Source: Bacillus sp. FJAT-49711
Lineage (GTDB): Bacteria; Bacillota; Bacilli; Bacillales; Bacillaceae_C
Direction: 5' to 3'
Assembly: GCF_018343715.1 (NCBI RefSeq)
Contig: NZ_JAGYPL010000003.1
Coordinates: forward strand, 86,759 to 150,758
DNA: 64,000 nt
Shown in pieces: positions 34,150 to 43,961 of the stretch (positions are counted from its first letter, which is position 1; each line of letters opens with the position of its first letter). The translations under genes were made by a program, and so were the position numbers. The notes below the pieces were generated by a model that saw nothing but the letters and a program-made list of their open reading frames with translations, was not told the origin of the DNA and made no database searches.

Positions 34150-34182
34150 CAAAAAAAAGAGCTTTCGTCGCGAAAGCCCACA
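34150..34182 (-). terminator. Terminator of pdp
   Basis: Reverse-strand hairpin GGGCTTTCG/CGAAAGCTC followed by TTTTTTT, just after the pdp stop. Confidence 0.85.
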
Positions 34183-34192
34183 TACAAAATTC

Positions 34193-35488
34193 TCATATAG
34201 TATAGACCAAAGGCATTGGAGAGGGTTTATCTATAGAATAATCGTATGCCTCGGAAATCCGCCTTATGACTTCGGCGATCCCTTCGGTATTACTATGGAT
34301 TGTTGCGATTGGCTCATCTAGATCGACCGAGTCTCCAATCTTTTTATGTAATACAATTCCTACACTTAAATCGATTTCAGATTCCTTCGTTGCACGGCCG
34401 GCTCCTAATAGCATCGCCGCTATACCAATTTCATCTGCGACAATTCCGGTAACAAATCCACTTTTTGTTGCTTTTACAGGAATTTGATACTTTGCTTGCG
34501 GTAGTTTATTCAAATCATCTACGACCGAGGCATCTCCACCTTGTGATAATAAAAACTGTTTAAATACTTGAAGAGCTTTTCCATTAGAGATAACTTCCTC
34601 GAGCATCACTCGAGCGTGATCCTCTGTATCTGCTTTCCCAGCAAGAACAACCATTTTACTGCCAAGTACAAGACAAAGTTCATGTAAATCCTCTGGACCG
34701 TTTCCTTGCAATGTTTCAATTGCTTCTTTTACTTCAAGTGCATTTCCGACCGCGTATCCTAACGGCTGTTCCATATTCGAAATGACGGCCAATGTTTTTC
34801 TTCCAACTTGGTTTCCAATTTCCACCATAGCTTGTGCGAGCCTCCGTGCATCATCAATCTGCTTCATAAAGGCTCCTGCTCCAACTTTAACATCAAGAAC
34901 AATCGCATCTGCGCCCGCTGCGATTTTTTTACTCATAATGGAACTTGCAATAAGTGGAATAGAATTAACAGTCGCAGTCACATCCCTAAGGCTATAAATC
35001 TTTTTATCTGCGGGAGTTAAATTTCCCGATTGTCCAATAACTGCAATTTTATTCCGATTCACTAATTCAATAAACTGTTCCTCGGGAATTTCCACATGAA
35101 AACCATGAACTGCTTCCAGCTTGTCAATCGTTCCACCTGTATGCCCCAGCCCCCTGCCTGACATTTTTGCAACAGGGATATCAAGAGCTGCAACAAGTGG
35201 AGCTAATATTAAAGTCGTTGTATCGCCTACACCACCAGTAGAATGCTTATCAACTTTAATTCCATCTATTCCCGACAAATTAATTTGATCTCCGGATTGC
35301 ACCATCGCCATTGTCATTTCAGCAGTTTCTTCCGCAGACATTCCATTAAAAAATACGGACATCAAAAAAGCTGACATTTGATAATCAGGAATCGTACCAT
35401 TCGTATATCCATCTACCATAAAATGAATTTCCTCTTTTTTCAGATGTATCCCGTCCCTCTTCTTTTCGATCAAATCCACCATTCGCAT
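34193..35488 (-). CDS. pdp: Pyrimidine-nucleoside phosphorylase
   Basis: 431 residues, usual length for Bacillus Pdp. The thymidine/pyrimidine phosphorylase signature [17 protein letters not shown] and the phosphate-binding [11 protein letters not shown] are present, with a C-terminal PYNP domain. It splits uridine, thymidine and deoxyuridine with phosphate in the salvage pathway. The ATG at 35488 has AGAGGTG upstream; the in-frame extension to 35554 lacks a ribosome site. Single gene here, without the usual drm/pupG neighbours. Confidence 0.93.
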   Translation of the reverse strand: MRMVDLIEKKRDGIHLKKEEIHFMVDGYTNGTIPDYQMSAFLMSVFFNGMSAEETAEMTMAMVQSGDQINLSGIDGIKVDKHSTGGVGDTTTLILAPLVAALDIPVAKMSGRGLGHTGGTIDKLEAVHGFHVEIPEEQFIELVNRNKIAVIGQSGNLTPADKKIYSLRDVTATVNSIPLIASSIMSKKIAAGADAIVLDVKVGAGAFMKQIDDARRLAQAMVEIGNQVGRKTLAVISNMEQPLGYAVGNALEVKEAIETLQGNGPEDLHELCLVLGSKMVVLAGKADTEDHARVMLEEVISNGKALQVFKQFLLSQGGDASVVDDLNKLPQAKYQIPVKATKSGFVTGIVADEIGIAAMLLGAGRATKESEIDLSVGIVLHKKIGDSVDLDEPIATIHSNTEGIAEVIRRISEAYDYSIDKPSPMPLVYTI

Positions 35489-35646
35489 TATAATGACACC
35501 TCTCTTTATTGGGTATATTAAATACATTATTATTTTTTCAAAAGGGAAAGTCAAAAAGCAAATAAAACACTTTACATTTTATTTGCCATTAACTATAATA
35601 ATATCAGTTACTTACTTTTTGTAACACCATAATGAATGGAGGAAAT

Positions 35647-36189
35647 ATGACAATGACAATTTCTAAATGGAACCTTGATAATGCTCACAGCAATGTTGAC
35701 TTCTCAGTAAAACATATGATGGTATCCAAAGTAAAAGGCTCTTTCAATCAGTTTTCAGCAGATATCGAAGCAGATCCAACTGATCTTACTACAGCAAACA
35801 TAAATTTTACGATCGATGTGGCAAGTATTGATACAAGAAACGAAGATCGTGACAATCACCTTCGTTCAGCCGACTTTTTTGAAGTTGAGAAATATCCAAA
35901 CTTAACTTTTACTTCAACAAATATTGAGAAAAAAGGCGAAGATGAATACGCAGTAACAGGAGACGTTTCCTTGCATGGTATTACAAAGCCTGAAACTTTT
36001 ACTGTTACGTTTGAAGGACTTGCAAAAGACCCAATGAGCGGTGCGGAAAAAGCTGGTTTTAGTGTTGATGGGAAAATCAAACGCAGCGATTACGGTTTAA
36101 CATGGAACGCAGCACTTGAAACAGGCGGCGTCCTTGTTGGAGACGATATTAAAGTAACGATGGAAATTCAAGTAGCAAGAGAAGCATAA
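35647..36189 (+). CDS. YceI family polyisoprenoid-binding-like protein
   Basis: About 180 residues with the YceI lipocalin-like beta-barrel: WNLDNAHSNVDFSVKHMMVSKVKG at the start, DRDNHLRSADFFEVEKYP in the middle, LHGITKPETF and KIKRSDYGLTWN near the end. Family members bind isoprenoids such as quinones; there is no signal peptide, so this one is cytoplasmic. ATG at 35647 with GGAGG 4 nt upstream. Confidence 0.9.
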   Translation: MTMTISKWNLDNAHSNVDFSVKHMMVSKVKGSFNQFSADIEADPTDLTTANINFTIDVASIDTRNEDRDNHLRSADFFEVEKYPNLTFTSTNIEKKGEDEYAVTGDVSLHGITKPETFTVTFEGLAKDPMSGAEKAGFSVDGKIKRSDYGLTWNAALETGGVLVGDDIKVTMEIQVAREA

Positions 36190-36224
36190 TATATTTTAAA
36201 AATACCATGATTTGTGTGGTATGA

Positions 36225-36271
36225 GACTGTAGACAAACGCGATGAATCAAGTTTGACTACAGTCTTTTTTT
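36225..36271 (+). terminator. Terminator after the yceI-type gene
   Basis: Hairpin AGACTGTAGACAAAC/GTTTGACTACAGTCT followed by TTTTTT. Confidence 0.85.
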
Positions 36272-36439
36272 GATTTGGTGTAGGTATTTAAGTATTCTGA
36301 TAGGATGTGTAACATATCTACCACTTCCATGATATATTTTGATTTTAACTCATCGAAAATAAACTGTTTTGCGAAGAGTGTTGTCTTTAAACAAAGAAAA
36401 AACGGATAATCAGGTTCTGAGAGCTCGAATATACGTAGA

Positions 36440-36690
36440 TTGCAGCGGGAAATGTGAGATAGACAAGACCCCGCAAGGCGGCGCAGCCTGAGGAGGCTTG
36501 CCATTCGCCCGTGAAAAGCGAAGTATATTTGACCTGCGGGCTTAACTAAACACAAAAAACGAAAAATAGTTTACTAAACAATCCGTGAATATTCTCTATT
36601 TTATTTGGACTTTTTCAGTGGTCTCAGGTTCAGCACAAGGAAAATCGCCGAACGCTCCAGGAAAAGCATGCACCTGGAGCAGAACAAGGC
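36440..36690. repeat. GC-rich interspersed repeat, copy 2, plus hairpin
   Basis: Noncoding. Words GACCCCGCAAGG, GAGGAGGCTTGCC, TCGCCCGTGAAAAGCGAAG and ACCTGCGGGC parallel copy 1 at 23557-23668. Next to it lies a perfect 8-bp hairpin GCTCCAGG/CCTGGAGC (about 36653-36680). Apart from terminators, this is what fills the 36190-36804 gap; no gene was supported. Confidence 0.5.
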
Positions 36691-36721
36691 TTCATGCTAC
36701 CGTTTCTTTTTAATACTAAAA

Positions 36722-36752
36722 GACATCGAAAGTAGTACTCTCGATGCCTTTT
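36722..36752 (-). terminator. Terminator of mscL
   Basis: Reverse-strand hairpin GGCATCGAGAG/CTTTCGATGTC followed by TTTT. Confidence 0.7.
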
Positions 36753-36804
36753 GTTGACAATCTGATACAGACAAAAATCGTGTCGTATTTTTATCCGTCT
36801 TCTA

Positions 36805-37203
36805 TTAATTTTCAGCGTTTTCTTGTTTCTGCTCTTTTAATAAATCCCTTATTTCGGCAAGCAGCTCAACTTCTGGTGCAAGCTCAGTTTTTTCTTCTAC
36901 AACTTCTTCTTCTTTCTTCCGTTTTAAGCCATTTAATATTTTCACAAAAATAAAAATGGAAAAGGATATAATGAAAAAGTCAACTACACTTTGAATAAAC
37001 AATCCGTATTTAACATCTGCATCATTGATTGTGACTGAAAGCTTTTCAAAGCTTCTACCACCGAGCAATACACCGACTAATGGCATAATGATATTATCTA
37101 CTAGTGAAGATACAATCTTTCCAAATGCCGCTCCTATGACTACCGCTACTGCCAAATCTAGAACATTTCCTTTTATAGCAAACTTTTTAAACTCTTCCCA
37201 CAT
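36805..37203 (-). CDS. mscL: Large-conductance mechanosensitive channel MscL
   Basis: 132 residues: N-terminal [36 protein letters not shown] (pore helix), second helix [19 protein letters not shown], and a charged cytoplasmic helix. It forms a pentameric tension-gated pore that releases solutes on osmotic downshock. The ATG at 37203 follows AGGAGTTG; the longer frame to 37239 adds residues not found in MscL. Confidence 0.95.
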   Translation of the reverse strand: MWEEFKKFAIKGNVLDLAVAVVIGAAFGKIVSSLVDNIIMPLVGVLLGGRSFEKLSVTINDADVKYGLFIQSVVDFFIISFSIFIFVKILNGLKRKKEEEVVEEKTELAPEVELLAEIRDLLKEQKQENAEN

Positions 37204-37269
37204 ACATGTTTCAACTCCTAAAAAAAATCGTACTATCATTCTACAATAATAGTACGATATTGATAAGAG

Positions 37270-38742
37270 TTAGTTTATGTATATATGATATTGGTTCTTC
37301 CCATTATTTTTCGAGCGGTATAATGCACTATCCGCCTTTGCATATAACGTATCAACATTATCTTGTGGGTCGGCAAACGCGATTCCAATACTCATTGATA
37401 TATCAATGTCTTCAGGCAAATCACGGAAACGCTGCTCCATTAGGCTGAGCATTCCAGAAGCAATCATTTTAATATCTTCTACTTCAATATTAGCAAAAAT
37501 GACGCCGAACTCATCTCCACCGATTCTCACTGCATTATCTTTTTCACCTGAAAATGAAGCTATTGTCTCAGCGGTAATTTTGAGAATTCGATCACCTTCT
37601 GAATGACCTAATCGATCGTTCACAAGCTTAAAATTATCAAGATCAATCATCATCAGGGCCGTGCTTATGTTTTTCTTCTCCAATTGTCCACTTATTAAAT
37701 CCTCAAAAGCGGCTCTATTTTTTAACCCTGTTAAGCTGTCGTGAAAAGCTAAAAACATAGGTCGCTCAATGGAACGCGCGATAAATAGCGAGAGTAATAT
37801 TGCCGCAATAAATATGACAAGCAGCTGCAAAATAAATTGTTTTTTATTATCCATCAACGCTTCATTCAAAGGAATATCGTTGTAAATAATTTCGACAACC
37901 CTATCGGTTGAGACCCCTCTCTTCACATTTGCTTCATAAGGAACATATCGAAATGTAACATTAAGATCCTGCCATTTCCCTTTTACTTCCATCGGTTTGC
38001 CACTTTTAAGAGCCTTTCTAAAAATGGGCCATTTATCGGATGTCGGCTTAATATCTTGTTGCTCCTTCGTATCGTTTATTAGAAAAAGATGTCCGCCACG
38101 ATTATATATATTGATATTATTGATAAAAGTATATTTTTTCTCTAGTTCATTTGCTAAATGAAGGAAATTAAAATGCTGAAAAATTTCTCCATCTGATAAA
38201 GATGCACCTAACTCAATAATGTACTTTTTATCTGGTGTCGGGGCGTAACTATATTTTTTTATTTCACCATCCAATTGTTGAATGTCCATTCCATCATCAA
38301 CGAATTTACCTTCATTCCTCCTTTGATCAAGAAGTTCGGATAGTCGTTTACAACATTTGTGGAAATCTAAACCAACATCCTTTTCGAAACTACTATATTG
38401 GATGACATTTTGATCATCTATGATGTATATATCCATCTCATAATAAGCTTTAAGTGCTTGAAAATTCCATTCATTAAAATGAGGATTTTTTTCGTAAAGA
38501 GCAAGTAGTTCATCAGAATTCTTTTTCATTTTTCGAGCGATGTCATCATCAAAAAGCATGTATGCCTTATCGATTGTATGCAATGATTCGATAATGCTTT
38601 CTTCTGTTACACTTAATTTAGTCTCATATTCTTCTATTAATCTATTTTTCAACTTCACTTGATCAAAAAATGCTACGATAAAAGAAATAAAAATGGAAAA
38701 ACCGATTATTATTAAAGTTAAATGTAATCTGAAATTTTTCAA
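37270..38742 (-). CDS. Membrane-bound diguanylate cyclase (GGDEF)
   Basis: 490 residues. A transmembrane helix at about 8-25, an extracellular sensory region to about 305, a second transmembrane helix (FILQLLVIFIAAILLSLFIA) and a GGDEF domain from about 335. The active site is IGGDEFGVIF, with DSLTGLKNRAAF earlier in the domain. No RxxD inhibitory site was seen just before it. It makes cyclic di-GMP in response to an outside signal. TTG start at 38742 with AAAGGGG 8 nt upstream. Single gene, divergent from the methyltransferase. Confidence 0.9.
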   Translation of the reverse strand: MKNFRLHLTLIIIGFSIFISFIVAFFDQVKLKNRLIEEYETKLSVTEESIIESLHTIDKAYMLFDDDIARKMKKNSDELLALYEKNPHFNEWNFQALKAYYEMDIYIIDDQNVIQYSSFEKDVGLDFHKCCKRLSELLDQRRNEGKFVDDGMDIQQLDGEIKKYSYAPTPDKKYIIELGASLSDGEIFQHFNFLHLANELEKKYTFINNINIYNRGGHLFLINDTKEQQDIKPTSDKWPIFRKALKSGKPMEVKGKWQDLNVTFRYVPYEANVKRGVSTDRVVEIIYNDIPLNEALMDNKKQFILQLLVIFIAAILLSLFIARSIERPMFLAFHDSLTGLKNRAAFEDLISGQLEKKNISTALMMIDLDNFKLVNDRLGHSEGDRILKITAETIASFSGEKDNAVRIGGDEFGVIFANIEVEDIKMIASGMLSLMEQRFRDLPEDIDISMSIGIAFADPQDNVDTLYAKADSALYRSKNNGKNQYHIYIN

Positions 38743-38832
38743 GAAAAAAGCCCCTTTACAAAAATCACAATCAGGACTATTATACTATGGATTTAGCAGT
38801 CTCTGCCACTTAATGAATCGGAGGAATTTGAT

Positions 38833-39594
38833 ATGGTAAATGACAATCAATTTGAGAAATTAATCGAAAGCAGCAATCAAAAATTTTCAGGTTGGGATTT
38901 TTCATATGTAAGTGGAACAGGAAGAATAGATAATGAGCCACTTACTTGGTCATATGGGAGCAAGGCATTAGCCTTAATGGGAAATACATCATCAATGCTT
39001 GATATGGGAACGGGCGGCGGTGAATTTTTATCGATGTTGCGTCCTTTCCCCAAAACGATTTATGCAACTGAAGGATATAAACCAAATGTACCTATCGCTA
39101 AGAATCGCCTTGAACCACTCGGGGTGAAGGTTTTTGAAATTGATGATGATCACCTTCTACCATTTGAAACTAACTTTTTTGATTTGATCATAAATAAGCA
39201 TGAATCGTATTCAAATCAAGAGATCCGAAGAATTATTTCAGATGGGGGAATATTCCTCACTCAGCAAGTTGGCGGATTGGATTGCAACGAAATGAATGAT
39301 GCACTTGGCTTGCCTTATAACGAGGAATTTATTGATTGGAAATTATCAAAAGCAGTATTTGATTTGGAGAACAATGGCTTTAAGATCTTAGAAAGCTATG
39401 AAGAATTTCCTCTTCAAAGATTTTTTGACATTGGAGCTTTAGTCTATTATTTAAAAGCCATTCCTTGGCAAGCACCAGACTTTAATGTAGAAAAGGAAAC
39501 CCAGAAGTTGTATGAAATTCATCAAATGATTCAAGAAAAAGGTTATTTTGATGTGAAGCAGCATCGATTTCTTATTAAGGCGAAAGCTCTTTAG
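38833..39594 (+). CDS. Class I SAM-dependent methyltransferase
   Basis: 253 residues. The SAM-binding motif I is LDMGTGGGEFLSML at about 56-69, motif II acidic position in ATEGYKPN, and a later NKHESYSNQEI segment typical of the Methyltransf_11 group. The substrate is not identifiable. ATG with CGGAGG upstream; single gene. Confidence 0.8.
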   Translation: MVNDNQFEKLIESSNQKFSGWDFSYVSGTGRIDNEPLTWSYGSKALALMGNTSSMLDMGTGGGEFLSMLRPFPKTIYATEGYKPNVPIAKNRLEPLGVKVFEIDDDHLLPFETNFFDLIINKHESYSNQEIRRIISDGGIFLTQQVGGLDCNEMNDALGLPYNEEFIDWKLSKAVFDLENNGFKILESYEEFPLQRFFDIGALVYYLKAIPWQAPDFNVEKETQKLYEIHQMIQEKGYFDVKQHRFLIKAKAL

Positions 39595-39740
39595 CCTTTC
39601 AATATATTTTATAGTGAACTCTTTGAATGGGAATTATAATCATACGGTGTCTAACGGTTTTTCATAATTATGGGCACTTTGAATACTTCGAAAAGCGCTC
39701 TTCGTAAACTGACATAAACAGTAAAAGACTATATGTATAT

Positions 39741-39771
39741 AAAAAGGATGTTCCATCTTTTTGGAACATCC
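39741..39771 (-). terminator. Terminator of the yvfRSTU-like operon
   Basis: Reverse-strand hairpin GGATGTTCCA/TGGAACATCC followed by TTTTT. Confidence 0.9.
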
Positions 39772-39775
39772 CTTC

Positions 39776-40378
39776 TTATATCCAGCCTTTCTCCTCGGCA
39801 ATGGATATGGCTTCTATCTTATTCTTTGAATCTAATTTTTGAAGAATTTCGGACATATAGTTTCTAACTGTTCCTTGAGATAAAAATAATATTTTTGAAA
39901 TTTCTTTTCCCGTTTTTCCTTCAGCAGCTAGCTTTAAAATTTCTTGTTCACGTTCTGTTAATGGGTTATCTTCATTATACGAATTCATTATTAGCTCATG
40001 AGCGAATTCTCTTTTCCCTTCCATTACTTTACGTATGGTGTTTGCAAGCTCCTCAATCGACCCATCCTTCAATAAATAACCATGAACACCAGCCTTCATA
40101 GCTCTTTCGAAATAGCCGGGCCGTGCAAAGGTGGTCAACATAATTACCTTAACCGAGGAGCCGATTCGTTTCAGTTCACTTGCTACTTCAAGTCCACTTT
40201 TTAAGGGCATTTCTATATCCATTAAGCAAACATCAGGTTTAGAATCCTTTATAAGCTTTAATGCTTCTTCACCATTTTCTGCTTGCCCCACCACTTCTAA
40301 ATCTTCCTCAAAATCTAACAATGCTCCAAGAGCTCCTCTTAAAATTCGCTGATCTTCAGCTATGACTATACGTATCAT
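39776..40378 (-). CDS. yvfU: NarL/LuxR-type response regulator (YvfU-like)
   Basis: 200 residues. The receiver domain carries the phosphoacceptor aspartate in PDVCLMDIEMP, with IAEDQ at the start and the conserved lysine in YLLKDG. A C-terminal LuxR-type HTH (LTEREQEILKLAAEGKTGKEISKILFLSQGTVRNYMSEIL) binds DNA. The ATG at 40378 lies within the end of the kinase gene (22-bp overlap). Cognate partner of the upstream kinase; probable target is the co-transcribed ABC transporter. Confidence 0.9.
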   Translation of the reverse strand: MIRIVIAEDQRILRGALGALLDFEEDLEVVGQAENGEEALKLIKDSKPDVCLMDIEMPLKSGLEVASELKRIGSSVKVIMLTTFARPGYFERAMKAGVHGYLLKDGSIEELANTIRKVMEGKREFAHELIMNSYNEDNPLTEREQEILKLAAEGKTGKEISKILFLSQGTVRNYMSEILQKLDSKNKIEAISIAEEKGWI

Positions 40379-41498
40379 ATGCATCCTTCACCTCCGCTTG
40401 CTTTTTTACAATTGGAATGGTTATCTTTAGTGCAGTCCCCTTGTTTGAACGAATCTTAAGTGTTCCATTAATTAATGCAAGGCGCTCTTTCATTCCTTTT
40501 AATCCGTTCCCGTTTTCATGTTGATCTAATAATCCCGTTCCATCATCTATTACTGAAATGGAAATGGAACCTTCCTCCTCTGCAAACATTACAGTACTGT
40601 TTTTTGCCTGACTATGCTTCACAATATTTGTTCCAGCTTCCCGAAGACACATCCCAATAATATTTTGTTGTAGTAAAGGGATATGTGAAAAATCTATATT
40701 CTCTTCCATCTGAAGTTTTATTCCTGCAGCCTTTAAAATTTGGTCCATATCTGCTAATTCTTCCGAAATCGTAATCGACCTCATATCGGAAACGAGTTCC
40801 CTCACTTGACGCAGCGCTGAACGAGAAGATAATTCAATTTCCTTCGCCTCTTCCTTAGCCCGACTAGGATTCTTCTCTGTTAATCTTTGTACAAGCTGAC
40901 TTTGCAATGTAATGAGAGATAGTGTATGCCCAAGTGTATCGTGTAAATCCCTTGCAATTCGGACTCGTTCTTCACGCTTGATCAATTCTTTAATTTGTTG
41001 ATTTGCCTGATCAAGCTTTTTCTCCAATTCCATCTTTGTATTCATTGAACGGATACCAAAAGGAGTAGTAAGCATTACAATAAGAAAAGGAAAAAAGAAA
41101 TAAAAATTAGATAATTGTCCTTGTAGAATGATAAAAACTATCGGTATAGAAAGCACGAGTGCAAAAGAAATTAAAGCAATTTTAAATAGTTTTTTATCGA
41201 GGAACCAACCGATAAAATTTGCGGTAAAAAAACCCATAAACATATTGTAGGGGTTAAACCAAATACTAAGAATAATAAGAATAATAGATTGCATAACAAG
41301 CCAAATAGAGAACTTTTTAAAGGGGATTAAAAAATATAACTGCCGGTAGGTAACAAGGAAAAGCAGTATTAAAGCATAGCCGATTACTGCCTTAAAGCCT
41401 TGTTCTTCTTTCACGTAAAAAACCGGAAGAGCTAAATAAATTAAAAATATATATGGAAAAACACCGTATCTTTTAGGAAAAACCTGGAACTTATTCAA
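40356..41498 (-). CDS. yvfT: Sensor histidine kinase, HisKA_3 type (YvfT/DesK-like)
   Basis: 380 residues. About five to six membrane helices in the first 160 residues, no large outside domain, then the HisKA_3 phosphorylation motif ERVRIARDLHDTLGHTLSL and an HATPase domain (REAGTNIVKHSQAKN, DDGTGL). The membrane part itself probably senses the signal, as in DesK. TTG start at 41498 with GGAAGCGG upstream, 3 bp after the permease stop. Confidence 0.88.
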   Translation of the reverse strand: MNKFQVFPKRYGVFPYIFLIYLALPVFYVKEEQGFKAVIGYALILLFLVTYRQLYFLIPFKKFSIWLVMQSIILIILSIWFNPYNMFMGFFTANFIGWFLDKKLFKIALISFALVLSIPIVFIILQGQLSNFYFFFPFLIVMLTTPFGIRSMNTKMELEKKLDQANQQIKELIKREERVRIARDLHDTLGHTLSLITLQSQLVQRLTEKNPSRAKEEAKEIELSSRSALRQVRELVSDMRSITISEELADMDQILKAAGIKLQMEENIDFSHIPLLQQNIIGMCLREAGTNIVKHSQAKNSTVMFAEEEGSISISVIDDGTGLLDQHENGNGLKGMKERLALINGTLKIRSNKGTALKITIPIVKKQAEVKDAYDTYSHS

Positions 41499-41501
41499 TG
41501 A

Positions 41502-42239
41502 TTACACCGCTTCCTGTTTCCTTCTTATATAAGTTGATAATACCATGAATATTAGAAGGTAGGCTGCTAGAATCGCGATATTTTTCAATTCTGGAGATTG
41601 CCCGCGGATGATTTCCCAGGCGCCATTTCCAAAATTATACGAAGGCAGCCAACTTCCTACTTTTTGGACCATTTTAGGCAGGATATCCATTGGCATCCAC
41701 ATTCCACCGCTGATGGCAAGGAGCATATATACCATATTGCTTATTCCTGTTGCTGTATCAACCCGTTTCATCGTTCCAACTAATGCGCCAAGTCCAAGAA
41801 ATGGCAATGATCCTAGCAGAATCCAAGCACCGCTCAGGAACCAAACATGAATCGGCAATGAAACACCGTTGATTAATACTCCTGCAATAAAAATGACGAT
41901 GATGGAAAAGAGATGCACAACAGTCTGCCCCATCATTTTTGCCAAAAAGTACACGGAACCTGAAAGAGGTGTTGTTTTAATAAAAGTAGTCCACCCCTCT
42001 TTTCGTTCTTGCACAATTCGGATTCCCATTGTCATGATGGCACTTCCCATAACACTAAATGTCGTCATCGACATTAAATAATGAGCATCCCAAACTTTTT
42101 TATCGGGCACCTGTATATTTACAATTTTTGTAAATATAACATAAAATACAATTGGCATAAAAAGGGACCAAAAAATATAATATGGATTTCGAAACATACG
42201 TAATATCTCGGCCTTGCATTGATGGATAATGGTCTTCAT
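41502..42239 (-). CDS. yvfS: ABC-2 type transporter permease (YvfS-like)
   Basis: 245 residues with six hydrophobic helices of the ABC-2 type (NPYYIFWSLFMPIVFYVIFT, then FSVMGSAIMTMGIRIVQERKEGW). It overlaps the ATPase stop by 1 nt. Together with the ATPase it likely exports a peptide, lipid or drug and is controlled by the linked kinase/regulator pair. Confidence 0.86.
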   Translation of the reverse strand: MKTIIHQCKAEILRMFRNPYYIFWSLFMPIVFYVIFTKIVNIQVPDKKVWDAHYLMSMTTFSVMGSAIMTMGIRIVQERKEGWTTFIKTTPLSGSVYFLAKMMGQTVVHLFSIIVIFIAGVLINGVSLPIHVWFLSGAWILLGSLPFLGLGALVGTMKRVDTATGISNMVYMLLAISGGMWMPMDILPKMVQKVGSWLPSYNFGNGAWEIIRGQSPELKNIAILAAYLLIFMVLSTYIRRKQEAV

Positions 42240-43141
42240 TAGATTGCCTCCCTATTTTCAGTCGTTAATTGTTCGAACGCTTCCTCAAGACGACCTTTTT
42301 CAACACGAATATCTTTCACTTGTAATTTGAGTTCAAAAATCCTTGTAAGCACTAAATCTGTATCTTCTGCCACAATATAGATCCGTCCATCTTTTTCATA
42401 CATATCGGATACATAAGAAAGTTCGAGAAACATCTTTCTCGGGATAGTGTGGTCCGCGATAAAAGAAACTGACTGTTTGGAAAGCTTCTTTTTGATTTCT
42501 TCCGGCTTGCCATCCGCGATGATTTTCCCTTCATTAAATAATAAAATTCGATCGGCAATATCATCTGCTTCTTGCAAATAATGGGTTGAAAATAAGATTG
42601 TTTTCCCCTTATCTGCAAGCTCCTTCACCGTTTGCCAAAATAATTTCCGAGCCGATATATCCATTCCGACTGTCGGTTCATCAAAAAATAGTAAATCTGG
42701 ATTCCCCGCAAGGGCAAGCGCAAAGCCAACCCTGCGTTTTTGACCACCTGAAAGCTTTTCTGTCCTTTTTTTCAAATCATCTTGATCTAATCCTGTAATT
42801 CGTATTAGATGGTTCAAAGAATATGGTTCCGGATAATATTGACGAATCAGGCTAATGATTTCCTTTACTTTTAAACCGTCCATGATACTTACTTCTTGAA
42901 GCATGACTCCAATTTTTTCACGGACACTTTTTGATTTAGGATCTTTTTCAAATAACTTTACGTCACCTTTTGATGGACTCAACAAGCCAAGCATCATAAG
43001 CATAGTCGTTGTTTTGCCTGCACCATTTGGTCCAAGAATCGCAACAACTTCTCCACGCTTTATAGAAAAAGATACATCCGAAACTGCATTTTTATCCTTG
43101 AATGTTTTCGTTAAACCTGTTATTTCTACCACACTTTCCAT
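42239..43141 (-). CDS. yvfR: ABC transporter ATP-binding protein (YvfR-like)
   Basis: 300 residues. Walker A LGPNGAGKTTT, signature KLSGGQKRRVGFA, Walker B DLLFFDEPTVGMD and H-loop FSTHYL. A C-terminal extension of about 80 residues is typical of DrrA/CcmA-like ATPases. First gene of the four-gene operon ATPase-permease-kinase-regulator, the order of B. subtilis yvfRSTU. Confidence 0.9.
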   Translation of the reverse strand: MESVVEITGLTKTFKDKNAVSDVSFSIKRGEVVAILGPNGAGKTTTMLMMLGLLSPSKGDVKLFEKDPKSKSVREKIGVMLQEVSIMDGLKVKEIISLIRQYYPEPYSLNHLIRITGLDQDDLKKRTEKLSGGQKRRVGFALALAGNPDLLFFDEPTVGMDISARKLFWQTVKELADKGKTILFSTHYLQEADDIADRILLFNEGKIIADGKPEEIKKKLSKQSVSFIADHTIPRKMFLELSYVSDMYEKDGRIYIVAEDTDLVLTRIFELKLQVKDIRVEKGRLEEAFEQLTTENREAI

Positions 43142-43291
43142 TCAAACCGCTCCTCCGTTTTGTTATTAATATCATTCTATAAATTTTCAAAAGGGAAAAT
43201 CAGTAAGTATTGTCATGAAAACAATATGACATTTGTCATCTCGTTCGAAAGATTAATGTTATAATAGAAGAAAAAGTCCGTAGGTGATGTT

Positions 43292-43951
43292 ATGTTCAAA
43301 TCCGTTTCTTTTTACACTGATAAGATAAAATCATTAAAGCGATTTTATGGAAATATCATGAATCTTAACATTACGGAAGCAACTAATGATCAATTTACTG
43401 TTCAGATAGGCGAATCAACCATCACATTTAAACAATCAGAGCGAAAAGCATTTTATCATTTCGCGATCAATATACCAGGAAATCAGTTTTCTATGATGAA
43501 AGACTGGATGCAAAATCGGCTTCCCTTAAATCGGGAAAATGGCAGAGATGAAGTATATTTTCGTAGTTTTGATGCAGATTCAATGTATTTTGAAGATCCG
43601 GCAGGAAATATTATTGAATTAATTGGACGTAGGAAAAGGGATTTGTTTGGCGATTTATCGGAGGATTCTTTCCTTAATATTAGTGAAATCAGCATTACGA
43701 CTCCCGATGTGGCAAGCGTTGGTGAAGATATTCAGGATTTTGGCATCCCACTATTCGGAAGTACGAACGTAATACAAGATGAATTGAATTTTCTTGGGAA
43801 AGGCGACACGTTTATTGTCCTTGTCCCACCAGGTAGAAGATGGTACTTTTCTAAAATAAAGAGCGAAACACATCCTCTTGAGATAATGTTAATGGATGGA
43901 CGAAAAATAAATATTAATGAAGAAGGAAAAATCTCTTTCTATACTGAATAA
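43292..43951 (+). CDS. VOC (glyoxalase/bleomycin resistance) family protein
   Basis: 219 residues with two VOC beta-alpha-beta-beta-beta modules: SVSFYTDKIKSLKRFYGNIM to DSMYFEDPAGNIIELIGRR, then a degenerate second half. Metal-dependent ring cleavage, isomerase or resistance functions are all known for the fold, so no reaction is assigned. The stop is only 10 bp before fnr and both are on the + strand, so they probably share a transcript. Confidence 0.82.
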   Translation: MFKSVSFYTDKIKSLKRFYGNIMNLNITEATNDQFTVQIGESTITFKQSERKAFYHFAINIPGNQFSMMKDWMQNRLPLNRENGRDEVYFRSFDADSMYFEDPAGNIIELIGRRKRDLFGDLSEDSFLNISEISITTPDVASVGEDIQDFGIPLFGSTNVIQDELNFLGKGDTFIVLVPPGRRWYFSKIKSETHPLEIMLMDGRKININEEGKISFYTE

Positions 43952-43961
43952 GGGTGATCAT

